From contig NC_090447.1 in the NCBI RefSeq assembly GCF_031143425.1, positions 767,930,409 to 767,994,408 on the forward strand: a DNA stretch of 64,000 bases, in the 5' to 3' direction. The notes beneath the pieces were generated by a model that saw only the letters and a program-made list of their open reading frames with translations, did no database searches and was not told the origin of the DNA. The stretch's first letter is position 1. Every line of letters begins with the position of its first letter. The DNA is from Pleurodeles waltl. Its lineage: Eukaryota > Chordata > Amphibia > Caudata > Salamandridae. The translations under genes were made by a program, and so were the position numbers. Below are positions 41,195 to 51,774 of this stretch, one piece after another.

Positions 41195-42440
41195 ATGTAT
41201 GAAGAATATCAGGAGGGAGAGGAAAATTATTATTTTGAAGAAACTCACACAGATTCCTTTGAACAGGATCTAGTGCAGGCTTTGGACGCAGGTGTGCGCC
41301 AAACCGTTTATGATGCCTTGGCTAGGGCTATTACTCCTTTGAAACACCACCTTCACAGATTCGCTCAGCAACAGGGCTGGCTTCCTCCCGCCGGAGGTCT
41401 TGGTGATGTGTCTATGACTCTACCTTCTAAAGACATTCACTGCGAAGCCTTCCAAAAACTCGCTACTTCTTTATCTAATGAGCATCCCTACAGTATACCT
41501 GCTGCTCCCCGTTCTGAAGAGTTGTCAGATGGCTCTGATGCCTCCTCTTCTCAGGAATCGTCAAAAATGGATTCACATCCTCCACGTAAGTGCAAAGCGA
41601 AAACCCATCATACCTCTCATCCCAAGCAGTCTAGGCTCTTAACTTGCGATTGTTCACCCCAGATCTACGGCCTGGTTTCCTCCTCCTGAGGTTTCCGATT
41701 ATGTCAAGGCCCACATTCGTCAGGAATTTGATACAGAAGCTTGCACACGTTTGCGCTCTGAATATCCCAGACCGGATCTTCCTGACAAAGTGACAGAGAC
41801 TCCCGAGATTGACCCATCTATGGTGACCTACTTGAAGAAGTACAATAAGGACCCTAAGAAGGGTATCAATAGGGCTTGGAAATCTTGTCAAGACAAACTT
41901 TTAGACTTATCAGGTCCTCTAACTAAGATCCTGGAACTGGCATACCAAGATAAGACATCTAACTCTCCCATTGGTGCAGACTCTCATTGGTTGGCCTCAA
42001 CGCGCAATTTGTCTATTGGGCAATACCAATGGTGCCATTTGTAATGAACGATGTTGTTCTATTCTTGTGAAACTCGATCCTGAATTGGCTGATCTAGCTT
42101 CCTCCGAGGCGGGACCAGAAGCTCAAGGCCTCTTATTTGGAACCCCCCTTTATCAAGGAACTTTCCAAGTTTGTCTCAACTTTTTCTAGCCTAGACAAGG
42201 CTCCATCAAGAGAGCTCTATTACCTCTTTTTTTCCATGGCCGGACGCTTCAGGGGGCACTCGTTCGGCCGAGGTTACCAGAATCTAACCGGAGACAGCTT
42301 CTAGGGTCACAGAGGTAGAGGTAGCTACCAAGACCAAACCTCCTCCTTCTACCCTTCCAGACGTTCTTTCAGAGGCTGCTTCCGTAGGGGAAGATTCAGA
42401 GGCAGTGCGGCAGCCATCCAAGATTCCTCCGCTGCAGGTG
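41195..42440 (+). pseudogene. DIRS gag-like protein (frameshifted)
   Basis: Starts at ATG (MYEEYQEGEENYYFEETHTD). The first frame runs to about 41688 and covers an acidic N-terminus, a helical stretch (LVQALDAGVRQTVYDALARA) and a Ser-rich linker. The protein then continues in another frame: VKAHIRQEFDTEACTRLRSE, DPSMVTYLKKYNKDPKKG, LSGPLTKILELAYQD, then KLDPELADLASSEAG, and finally an Arg/Gly/Phe-rich tail (AGRFRGHSFGRGYQN, RSFRGCFRRGRFRGS) typical of RNA-binding gag ends. Several frame changes and a stop near 42302 make it non-functional. No zinc knuckle is present. Confidence 0.7.
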
Positions 42441-42499
42441 AGAGTTATTCAGTGGGAGGAAGTTTCTTTAGGGGGTTGCACTCAATGTTTCTTTCACAA

Positions 42500-43943
42500 T
42501 TGGCAAAACAAATTCAAACGACCTGTGGGTGCTAGAATCCGTTCGTTTGAGGATTCAAAATAGAATTCTTTCAGTCTCCCCGTCAACTTCTTTTTCGCGC
42601 CACTCTGTATTTTTCCCTCTCAGATCAGAGCGTCATTCAAAAAGAGATTCTGTCTCTTCTACCCAAAGATGCAATAGAGGAATCGCTTTTACACCCCGAG
42701 GGTTTGTGAGTCCCATTTTTCTAGTAGACAAGAAAGGTGGAGGCTCAAGGTTGGTCCTCAATCTAAAAGAATTCAACCAGTGGATCCTGTATCGCTATTT
42801 CAAAATGGAGGGCATACATTTACTACAGGACACCCTCCGGTCCGGAGATTGAATGGTCCGTCTGGATCTGAAAGATGCTTATCTTTCCGTTCCTATCTTC
42901 CCTCACAAAAGACGTTTCCTCCAGTTTCTTTGGGAAGGGAAGATCTACGAATTCAAGGTTCTTCCATTTGGCCTTCCTTCAGCACCGTGGTGCTTCACAA
43001 AACTGAGGAAGCTGGTGGTGGAATGCCGAAGAACCAAAGGCGTTCGCCTCATCGTTTATTTAGACGACATAATAATTATGTCCCAATCCCCCCACACGGT
43101 TATGATCCATTTGGAATGGGCGATTTCTCTCCTTCAGGACCTAGGCTTTCTCATCAACATCCAATAATCCATTCTAAACCCTTCTCAATCTATAGAGTTC
43201 CTAGGTTGCCTAGTGGACTTCCCCTCAGCTCGGTTGATGCTTCCGCCAACAAAAGTGAGGAATATCAAGAAAGAATTAAGACCAGCATTGTCCAGGACGA
43301 CTATATCCTTGAGGTCTCTAGCCCGTCTGGTGGGATTACTAGCTTCCTCGACTCAGGCGATATTCCCAGGACCTCTACATTACAGGTCCCTTCAGCACCT
43401 CAAGATCATGCACCTGAACAAGGGCTTGTACTACTCCCAGTCAGTTCCCCTCTCAGAGGAGGAGAAGATGGAAATTTCTTGGTGGCTATCTCACATGGAA
43501 GCATGGAATGGGAGAGCCATTTTTCCCTGCTCCCCGGACCTGATCATAGAGGCAGATGCCAGTCTATGCGGTTGGGGGCTCGTTGTGGTCACTTATCGAC
43601 GGGGGGGGGTCGCTGGTCTCAGCAAGAGCTCTCTCTTCATATCAATTGCCTTTGAGCTCTTAGCAGGCTCTTTTGCAATTCGCATTTTCACTGCGGGCAA
43701 AGCAAAATGTTGCTTCTGCTCAGGATCGACAATGTGTCAGCGGTTCGATACGTGAACAAACTGGGGGTAACCTGCTCTCCTTTACTGACGGAGATTGCCA
43801 AAGACTTTTGGCATTATTGTCTTCTCAATCACATTTTGGTGACAGCGGAGTATCTTCCGGGTCAGCGTAATGTGATTGCGGATTGGCATTCCCGACACTT
43901 GAAAGATTCCAATGACTGGAGGCTACACCCATTTGTTTTTTAG
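42500..43943 (+). pseudogene. DIRS reverse transcriptase-RNase H (several lesions)
   Basis: RT blocks in order: GFVSPIFLVDKKGGGSRLVL, a TGA at 42850-42852, motif A VRLDLKDAYLSVP directly after it, VLPFGLPSAPWCFTKL, and motif C VYLDDIIIM (about 43054-43080) with both Asp residues. Two stops follow near 43165, then RT thumb (LARLVGLLASSTQAI) and RNase H: IIEADASLCGWGLVV (about 43535-43580), and in another frame RIDNVSAVRYVNKLG and YLPGQRNVIADWHSR, ending in a stop at 43943. The remaining RNase H/linker region runs frame-shifted towards the recombinase. Confidence 0.85.
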
Positions 43944-44289
43944 GGCTATCATGATGAAGCGGGGTCCTTGCTCCATCGACCTGTTTGCTTCCCATCTGAA
44001 TTCTCAGCTCCCCTCGTAGTTCAGTTGGCATCCGGATCCGGGAACGAGGGCAACTGATGCTTTCCTCCAGGATTGGACTCCTTTCCTCTCTTACGCTTTC
44101 CCTCCTTTTGTTATGATTTCCAGGGTCCTAGCATATCTTCAGAGACAGGAAGCAGAAATGGTTTTGATCGCCCCGTATTGGAGAGCCCAGCCTTGGCTTT
44201 CCATCTTGATGGAGTTAGCCTGTGCTCCCCCTGTCTCTTACCCTGGATTTGGAACCTCCTCCTGGATCTGGTGGGCTCTCCCCACCCCT

Positions 44290-45273
44290 TGATCCTGTCA
44301 GGTCAATTATCCCTTCTAGCTTGGCGTCTTTCAGGCAAAACTGGAGCCTCCCAGGCCTTTCGAACGAGGCTCAAGAATTCATCAATCAATCCTGGGCTCC
44401 CAACACACATAATCGCTATGCCTCTGCTTGGAGACGATGGTGTAGTTGGTGTTCTTCACGGGGTTCAGATCCCTTTAATGCGGATTGCACTTTGATCCTG
44501 ATTTTTTTGGCCTCTTTAACCACTTCGGGATGGCTTATAATTCCATTAACAATTTTCATTCAGCCATTTCTGCCGGTCACGTCTTTATTGATGGTAGACC
44601 TGTGGGACAGTTAACTGTTGTTTGTAAGCTAATTTGAGGCATTAGGATGTTAAATCCCCCTGTTCCCAGGTACTCTGAGCTCTGGGATGTTAACATCATT
44701 CTTCGGATTTTAGATTCCTGGCCTTCTAATAAATATCTTTCCATAAAACAATTTTCTGCTAAACTTACTATCCTTCTTTGTCTCATTTCTTGTAAATGTG
44801 TTTCTGAAATTTAAGCTTTGCATTTAGCAGGGAGACGTTTCTCTCCTGAAGGTGTTTATTTTGTTATATCTGGCAGGACCAAATGCAACACCAGGTTTCT
44901 GTCCTATCCAACTTTTCTGGATAATCACAAGCTTTGTGTTGTTCAATGCCTAAAAGATTATGAAGTAAGTACATCAGAATTCCATACTGACATGTTGGGT
45001 CAACTGCTTATTTCTTTCCAAAAGCCATTTAAATGGGTTTCTTCGGCTGCTCTGGCTCGATGGGTGAGATGGATTTTGTCTGAAGCAGGTATTGATACTT
45101 CCAAATTTGGAGCACACTCCGTTCGGGGTGCTATGGCGTCAAAATCTTTTGCTCTTGGTTCTCGTTTGGAAGATATTTTGAAAGCAGCAGATTGGTCCTC
45201 TGATTCCACATTTAAAAGGTTTTATTATAAGCCTATTTTGGATGTGTCTTCTGTGGTACTGACAGGACTTTAA
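44290..45273 (+). pseudogene. DIRS tyrosine recombinase (catalytic Arg lost)
   Basis: The N-terminal SAM-like domain (SSLASFRQNWSLPGLSNEAQ, then HNRYASAWRRWCSWC) is at about 44310-44500. The catalytic domain is best kept in 44818-45273: third box GAHSVRGAMASKSFAL and Tyr helix DWSSDSTFKRFYYKPILD, ending at a stop. The first catalytic box reads CKCVSEI followed by a TAA, where the family has C-R-V-S-(E/D)-(I/V)-R. Arg has become Cys and the next Arg a stop. The protein is dead but its layout is that of a DIRS recombinase. Confidence 0.8.
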
Positions 45274-45294
45274 ACTAGCATAATATGAGCCTCC

Positions 45295-45375
45295 GGTCCT
45301 GACATAGAATGAAATATTTTCTAGCTATCGCGTTTAGAATTTTCAATTCTATTAAGGACACGGAGGCGAGGATTA
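45295..45375 (+). repeat. Internal complementary region of the plus-strand DIRS element
   Basis: 45295-45310 (GGTCCTGACATAGAAT) is the exact reverse complement of the first 16 bases of the element. 45307-45375 (TTTTCTAGCTATCGCG, TTCAATTCTATTAAGG, ACACGGAGGCGAGG) is nearly the reverse complement of the last 70. The halves overlap at GAAT. It lies about 390 bp from the right terminal repeat. Confidence 0.85.
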
Positions 45376-45386
45376 TCCCACCCTGG

Positions 45387-45387
<1 letters not shown>

Positions 45388-45421
<34 letters not shown>
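45388..45421 (+). repeat. (ATT)n microsatellite
   Basis: About ten ATT units, between the internal complementary region and the right terminal repeat of the DIRS element. Confidence 0.95.
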
Positions 45422-45764
45422 TATGTTTTTGAGATGCTTATTCTTGTTTCATAATGTTGTTATGATGTTGGAACAAACACGTGTATTGAATTTTTTCCCA
45501 CCCTGTTACCATTAAAACAAAAAATGTGTTGTTTGTTTGTCTGCACTTATATGAGAGTGTGTTTATGGCTTGTTATTCTTCTTTATCCCAGGTCAAGAGG
45601 ATACATCATACAGAGTCTTCTCTTCGTTTCCCTCAGAAGATTTTCTCCACGTCGTTGATGTGATGTTCGTCCTTCCAGTTCAGAAGTTGGTTGTTCTTAA
45701 GATTCTGGACTCAGGTTTCTTTTCTGACTTTTTCGGCATTAGAGCTGTTATCTGACTTTGTGCA

Positions 45765-45985
45765 AAGAAAGAGGAAGAGTCTTCGTGTCAGGATGGTTTT
45801 CTAGGGTTGAACTCTATTTTTATAATGTCACTATGGTGGGTTCATGGGATTTGTAGTTTTTTTGTTAAAGTGCTTAATAGGCTGCTGAAGTTTATTAAAG
45901 CATGGAAAGAGAAGCATAATCTTCGCCTCCGTGTCCTTAATAGAATTGAAAATTCTAAACGCGATAGCTAGAAAACTTTTCATTC
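45765..45985 (+). repeat. Right inverted terminal repeat of the plus-strand DIRS element
   Basis: Inverted copy of the left repeat up to about 45920; the outer 65 bases (AATAGAATTGAAAATTC, GCGATAGCTAG) are specific to this end and recur inverted in the internal complementary region. Confidence 0.85.
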
Positions 45986-46560
45986 ACAGCTGTTGCAATT
46001 AAGTGTGGAACATGGAATACTAAGACAGCGCAATCCTGAAACCATCCGGGCCTCTATAATCCATTTACAGCACTCCTTGCCCCTTCCTCTCACTCTTGCA
46101 GCTTCTGTTTTCCCCCTTTGTGAAGCTTTTTTCTTTTTTTTCTTCCACCATCTTTCCCAAAAGTGTCTTTTGCTTGCAGTAAATGCTTGAGGCAGAAAAA
46201 TAAGTGCCAGATCTAAAAAATAAGTGCTGGTGCTGCACCAGAAACCACTGGCTCACATTAAGCACTGCAAGTGCTGCATGCATTCTTTGTTACAAATTTA
46301 AGTGATGTTCTGTGTGCTCGTCTATTGTGTGCTGTACCAAGCGCATGCGTATTACTGTGCCTACGTGGTATACTTTGTGCTGCACGTCATGCATGTGCTG
46401 TAGTATGATTGCATGCTGCACTATGCGATGTGCCACTTGTATTATTGTACTGTGGACACTTGCACTATGTGCTGCACTTAATGTATGTTTCTATCAGGGG
46501 CACATACACAATGTGCTGCACTTAATGCAATCACTTGCTGTACAGTATAGACGTGTGCAG
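45986..46560. repeat. Right part of an interrupted older repeat, TGCTGCACT-rich
   Basis: Just outside the DIRS element, ACAGCTGTTGCAATTAAG and AAAAATAAGTGCCAG/AAATAAGTGCTGG words are followed by many degenerate TGTGCTGCACT and TGCTGTA words. The left flank (40100-40288) has the same TGTG/TGCACTATGTGC flavour and CTTAATTTGTAAATAA. The DIRS element therefore probably sits inside an older dispersed repeat. Confidence 0.4.
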
Positions 46561-46799
46561 GCAGGCTCAGTGTTTCCAATGTATTTTAACAACAATACAT
46601 TTTGATTTATAATCTACTGCCTTGTTCTGTGGAGTCACCTCACGATTGACACAGCAAGTGACAGTGACCGATGTCGTAAAGTGCTCTGTGTGCCCCGGGG
46701 TCAGACCTCCCTCTGTGTGGGACATCATAGATGCTTGCACCAGTGCCTGCAGCTGGGTCCGTCCTGGAAGGCTTTCACCAGCGAGGCCTGACTGCCTTC

Positions 46800-46821
46800 C
46801 CCCCCCCCCCCCCCCCCCCCG
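46800..46821 (+). repeat. Poly-C tract
   Basis: About 22 consecutive C on the plus strand. No gene is nearby. Confidence 0.95.
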
Positions 46822-46889
46822 GAAGCCCCTGAGCACAGCCTGCCAGGTCACTAAATCAAGTATGGAGAGCTGCCTAGACGTCTCCTAGG

Positions 46890-48740
46890 CTCTAGGGTTA
46901 CAAATGAGCTAATTATAATCAATTATAATCAAAACACGAGGAATGCTATCCAGGGGCGATATAAAGGCTGCCCGTGTGGGAAAAGAGGAAATTATGAGGC
47001 AGGGTTGACCAATTTATGTGGCAAGAAAAGTCCAGGTATGAATTTACAATGCCAATAGTTCTAACTCAAGCAAATGCGAGACCTATTGCATTGCAAATGC
47101 TTGTTGATTTTATAAATGCAATGGTTTTAATTAAACCCACAAAGAAAGTTTTGACTTGATTGGCTTGTGCTAGACATGCATCTGATATTTAAAATACACA
47201 GAAAATAAAAGGTACTTTAAACTTTAAAAATACTATTTAAATACCATAATTTAATAGGTAGACTCTCATAAAAGTTAACTAAATCAAGAATTATAGCAAA
47301 AACAAATTATTACTTTTTGTTTAAAGTCAACATCTTGCACCAAGCTTAAAAGCTACAAGTAATGAAACATTTACGACACTGCAGGGACGGAGCTCTCTAC
47401 AATCCTGTCAGTAAGCAGGACTTCCTTTGTGCAGGAGTAAGGAAGTATTCCTTTCTCTTTATTTCCAGTCAGGTTATTGCACTAAAGTAGGTCAAGCACA
47501 GGGTTTAAACGGTGAAATTATTCACGCATGGGCGATGAACGCTCAGCGAATAGAACTAAAATTAACAGACATCCCTCTTCATTATTTTGAGTCAGTTTGA
47601 TCCAATGCCTGCTCCATGACTATGCTTTCAGCCAAAAGTCTATCAGTGCTTTAGAATTTTGTTGAGTTGACTAATTCCACCCTTGGAGTGCCCAGCTACT
47701 CCTAGTACATTAACAGAAACATCCAGCCCTACGTTTATTTGTTGCCGTTTCACCTTAGAGCTTAGGGAGTGGTTCTTAGTTTCCTCATTTGAGCATCTCA
47801 GTAAACACCATCCTGGCAGAAGGGATGCTTCAACAATCATACGCCAACCATACTTGGGATGCCTAATCCCATCTCAGCAATAATACGTAATTGCCCTTTA
47901 GTGACCTTATCTGCAATACTAATGTTAAACATAGCTATACTGGTAGTAGTGATTTTGATATTAGGCACTGTGTGTGAGGACACTGAATTGTGTGTGAGGA
48001 CATAGACTGCAGCATTGTTAACAACATAGGTGACGAAACCTAATGGCGCTTTCAAGTTGGGGGGGGGGGAATAAATGTGCTTTTTTTTCTTAAAAGAAAA
48101 GCCCTGACAATCCCAATTCTCTTCGTGATTCTCCTCATGTTACCAGAGCCTTTGTTATCTTCTTTAGCTTTCAGTTAAAGAAGATCCATGCCAGAAACAG
48201 GTACAACCAAGCATTTACTCTTTTGCTTGCACAAGTGTCTGAGCTAAGTCAAAGCTATTAATATTCTTTGCGATGAACAGTTAAGATCTGCTCTCTACCT
48301 TCAAAAGGCTCTGTATTTGATCAACATAGGGAGCCCATTTGTGATGATGTGTCTCATAAAACAATTAGAGTTAAGTGGAAAGGTAATTGTAGTGTAATCT
48401 CTTCATCTTCATTTCTTAACCCTCGGGTCTCAGTCATCTCTAGGGGTGATGCAACTGAGACCAGTCTTTCTTCCTGCTTTCCTTTGGATCACAGGAACCA
48501 GATACTAATGCATCCTCACTGATTTGCCAAGTAACACTAATTTAGGCTTTGACTTCCAAGTGGAGGCAAGGTTGAATGGCTGGAGACTATTGGTATTGTC
48601 CAACGAGTGTGCTTGGATTTCATCAAGTATAAGTGTGTAGTAAAACAATGTCTCAAGTGTGCAGTAAACAATGTAACAACAGAACTGAGAGACACTGAGT
48701 TTTCAAGCCAGAAACAACAGCATTTTCTCTATGCCTGAGC
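46890..48740. other. Unrecognised non-coding DNA
   Basis: AT-rich DNA with short frames only. No transposon end, RNA gene or protein motif was recognised. Confidence 0.4.
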
Positions 48741-48744
48741 AGCA

Positions 48745-49280
48745 TTTCAATTACACCGGAGTATTTGAAGTAATTTCAGTAATTCCGCATTACTCTTTGA
48801 CATGGAATTACAACTAATTACGCAATTACTCCAGCTTGCATAATTTAGAGTAATTTAGAGGAAATTTTTTACAGCAAGAGCACTTTTGGCAAGCATTAGT
48901 GGCCGCTAGCTATACGTGTTCTGTTGCATTTAGTTCTGTTTATTACCACAATATGGATGCAAGAGGGTGCAGTTTTCACTGAGAAAATAGGAATAAATGT
49001 CTGTAGTAAGTTGGGGGAAACAATCTTACCCCAAGAGCACATTTAGTGAGCATGAGCGGCTATTTGTGCTCGTTATATGTGTTTGTATTTAGCACTATTT
49101 GTTAGTGCAAAATGCATTCTCACACTCATTTTGGATGTGACGGGACATTCTTGTGCTAACAAATAGTGCTAACCTCAGAATTGCTCTTTTCGTGTAATGA
49201 AAGTATAATCTTGTGGAATTCGTAAGCAATTGCGCTATAAGGAATTACACAAGTTACGCCTATTCCTAATTATTTCAGTG
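48745..49280. repeat. Old dispersed repeat, two adjacent copies (TAATTAC-rich family)
   Basis: The words GTAATTCCGCATTACTC and GGAATTACAAC precede two successive blocks (about 48880-48980 and 49030-49150). Each runs from an AAGAGCAC or CAAGAGCACAT start through GCTATACGTGTTCTG or CGTTATATGTGTTTG to a GGGTGCAG/GGATGTGACGGG end. They resemble 540-792. Confidence 0.45.
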
Positions 49281-49978
49281 GCAGAGCGTTTAGAGCAAAG
49301 TCGGGAGTCTTACTCTATTTCTTCTCACTCGCTGGTGAATAGGTGTCTCTCAGTGGAAACATATCTTTAAGCTCGTCTGTAGGTCAGGGATCTTGGTGAT
49401 CCTCTACCTGTGCCTCTGCCTGATCTGGATCCAGATTGTTGGTCTCAGATTGCGTCAGTTTCCTCTATAATCTTTAAAAAGTATGTTAAAAACTGCCCTT
49501 CATAATATTTTGCCTCAGAATGGCCATTAGAGATTGGCTAGTAGTTTGTTGGATCAGATGGGTCAAGGTTTTTTGTCTTGAGAAATGGCCTAATGTAGGA
49601 CATTTTCAGTTAGAGTGGGAAAAAACCTAAGGTATGATGTATGAAAGTGTGATTTCGTGATTTAGAAGTAGTAATGTGTACATCGCGGTTTTCAAATCGT
49701 AAAAAGCAATGTCCTATATGTTCCCTGTATGTTACCATTACCAATTAGCAATTTCGTATTATTCACTATTTTAAATAATGATTCCCTCTTTATGATTCTT
49801 ATTAATCACAAAAAGCGTATCAGCATTCACACATTGAAACAATGTCTGTGAATGATGAAATCACAGATTTAGAAACTGTGGCTGAATCATTTATTCTAAG
49901 TCTGGGAGAGGAGCAGGTCTCTATTGCTCTTCCAAACGGCTGTAAAATAATAAACTCCCCTCATAGGAGTCACAGGAG

Positions 49979-50357
49979 GTGGTCAGCGGAAAGAGGAAGA
50001 GAAAACTTGATGAAAATGAGTTAAAAACCCTTGTTGAAGAGTGTTTTGGGGAGAATGAAAGTCCTTTCCATGACCAGAGTCTACAAAAAATAGCTTTGGA
50101 GAAGACTCCAATGCAGGACAAATGCTTTTGGGTGACAGATACAAGTGTGAAAGAGATTCGGACATGGTGCTATGACCGTAGGTCGAGAACAAAAAAAAAA
50201 TAGCCACAAGAAAACAGGAGATATCTTCAACAGGTGGAGGAACCAGCTCCAAGAAAATACCATCACCTTTGGAGCAGTTAAAAAAACAACTCTCCAGCCT
50301 GAAACTGTATCAGAAGTTTGTAATGTTGACTCTTCAGCACCAAGGAAGAAAACCTAA
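49979..50357 (+). pseudogene. Myb/SANT-like protein of an old Harbinger element
   Basis: From a possible CAG acceptor at about 49973 the frame reads GKRKRKLDENELKTLVEECF, then KIALEKTPMQDK and TSVKEIRTWCYDRRSRTKKK. After an A10 run (50190-50200) it shifts frame and continues ATRKQEISSTGGGTSSKK, PSPLEQLKKQL. The pattern EL-x2-LV-x2-E ... V-(E/K)-(E/Q)-(I/V)-R-x2-W-x-D-x-R-(R/S)-R-T-K-x-K ... TGGG is that of the Myb/SANT-like proteins encoded by vertebrate Harbinger transposons. The middle of the domain is degraded. A matching transposase lies convergently at 51775-52740. Confidence 0.6.
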
Positions 50358-50681
50358 GTTATTTATATTTTAAATATATTATCTTTATTAATATTGCATT
50401 TATTGTATATTTTAATACAGAAATACCATAAGCATTTACAAAAACCTTTTAACAAAAATCCAAATATAAATTAATGTTGGATTTTCCCAAAAAACCTTTA
50501 ACACATAATTCTGGGTAATATAGTCTGTCCTTTTTTGTACCAACAACTAAAAAAAAATGTAGCTACCTGAAGAAAGTGTAGCTTTAAAAATGATGATGTG
50601 ATTCAACATTATAATTAAAAAATATATATGTAGGTGACCCCTAAAATAGGATCAACTTATTTACATATTTCATATGTGCCC

Positions 50682-50971
50682 AAACAGAGCCAAATTCACA
50701 AACCAGACAGGCAGAAGTAGTACAAGAAGCTTCTTACATAGAAGATGAAGGTACTGCACATGTGAATGTAGAAACTTCCCCCAACACCAGAGATGATGAA
50801 CAGATAAATAAAATGGACATTATGTTACTATCTAATAATAAACATGTAGCAAGAGTGATTGATTTACCTAATGCTAACAATGTATCCCCTACTGAAAGCG
50901 CTACATTTGCATCTAGATATCAGACAGGGAAGAGCCCATACGCCAGCGGGGTCTACATTATCAGAAAATAA
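50682..50971 (+). pseudogene. Possible second exon of the old Harbinger Myb-like gene
   Basis: After CCCAAACAG the frame is open as EPNSQTRQAEVVQEASYIED through MNVETSPNTRDDEQINKMD to a stop at 50971. It is acidic and Gln/Asn/Ser-rich, as the C-terminal parts of such proteins often are, but has no diagnostic motif. Assignment is by position after the Myb exon. Confidence 0.3.
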
Positions 50972-51774
50972 ACAAGCAAGGTCTCCAAATAGTTCTCAAT
51001 TTCATGTCCTTGAAGTATTGATGATAACATTTCAGAAAAACAACATTATGGGGCAACTCGTGAGAGTAGTGAATGATTAACAAAATGAACAGAGCTATGT
51101 TTGAGTTTAATAACATAATCCGATGTGTATGTCAGATATTAATCATGCAGTGATTAATCTATGTCATGCAATATCAAAAATATAGAGGCACAGGCAAACA
51201 GGTGTAGACAAAGAAATTATAATATGCCCTTCCAGGCTTTATGTTGGTTGATAGAAAGGTTGCATCTGCAACCATGACCATGTGTAAACACACTTTTAAT
51301 AAATAAGTATAAACAGCACCTCAGAGCTTGGATGTAGCATAATTCTGGCACAAATTACACATATCCTTAAAGAATTACAAACATCTAATGAAGGTAATCG
51401 ACTCAATACTGGCCTACAAGAAAGAGAAGGTGATCTAGTTCTAATAGTGTGTATTTTACACTGGGGACGTGTCCTACCAGAACAATTTGAAGGCAAACGC
51501 CACATGCAGAATCCAGTTAAGCATCATCTCTAGTTGAATAATCTATTTCTAAAGGTACTAGACGCAAATCATTACATTATTTTGAAATCAAATAGAAGGA
51601 AACACAGTTGTATCGTTCTGTGGGCAAAAAAGTGGAATATAGTTTTCTGTTAAGGAAAAAACATTTCATTAAAAATATATTAGTAAAAAGCAATATTAGA
51701 AGAACAAATAATGTGATTTTTTGTTTAATTCAAAATAATTTTTAGTCACATCAGTTCTGCATTGTCAAACTTCA

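Larger units (their letters stand above)
40289..45985 (+). mobile_element. DIRS retrotransposon with both terminal repeats, genes decayed
   Basis: The left repeat (40289 to about 40490) and right repeat (about 45765-45985) are inverted, sharing AGATTATGCTTCTCTT, GCTTTAATAAACTTCAG and GTTCAACCCTATAAAACC-type blocks. An internal complementary region (45295-45375) combines the reverse complement of the left end with that of the right end. Plus-strand order is gag (41195-42440), RT/RNase H (42500-43943) and recombinase (44290-45273). Many stops and frameshifts make it inactive. The family differs from the minus-strand DIRS at 32731. Confidence 0.88.

Noticed and set aside
49979..50200. A homeodomain-like protein (helix 3 looking like VKEIRTWCYDRRSRTKKK)
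   Set aside because: The TGGG linker after the basic helix, the EL-x2-LV start and a nearby Harbinger transposase remnant fit the Myb/SANT-like family better. A homeodomain reading would need an 11-residue insertion between helices 2 and 3.
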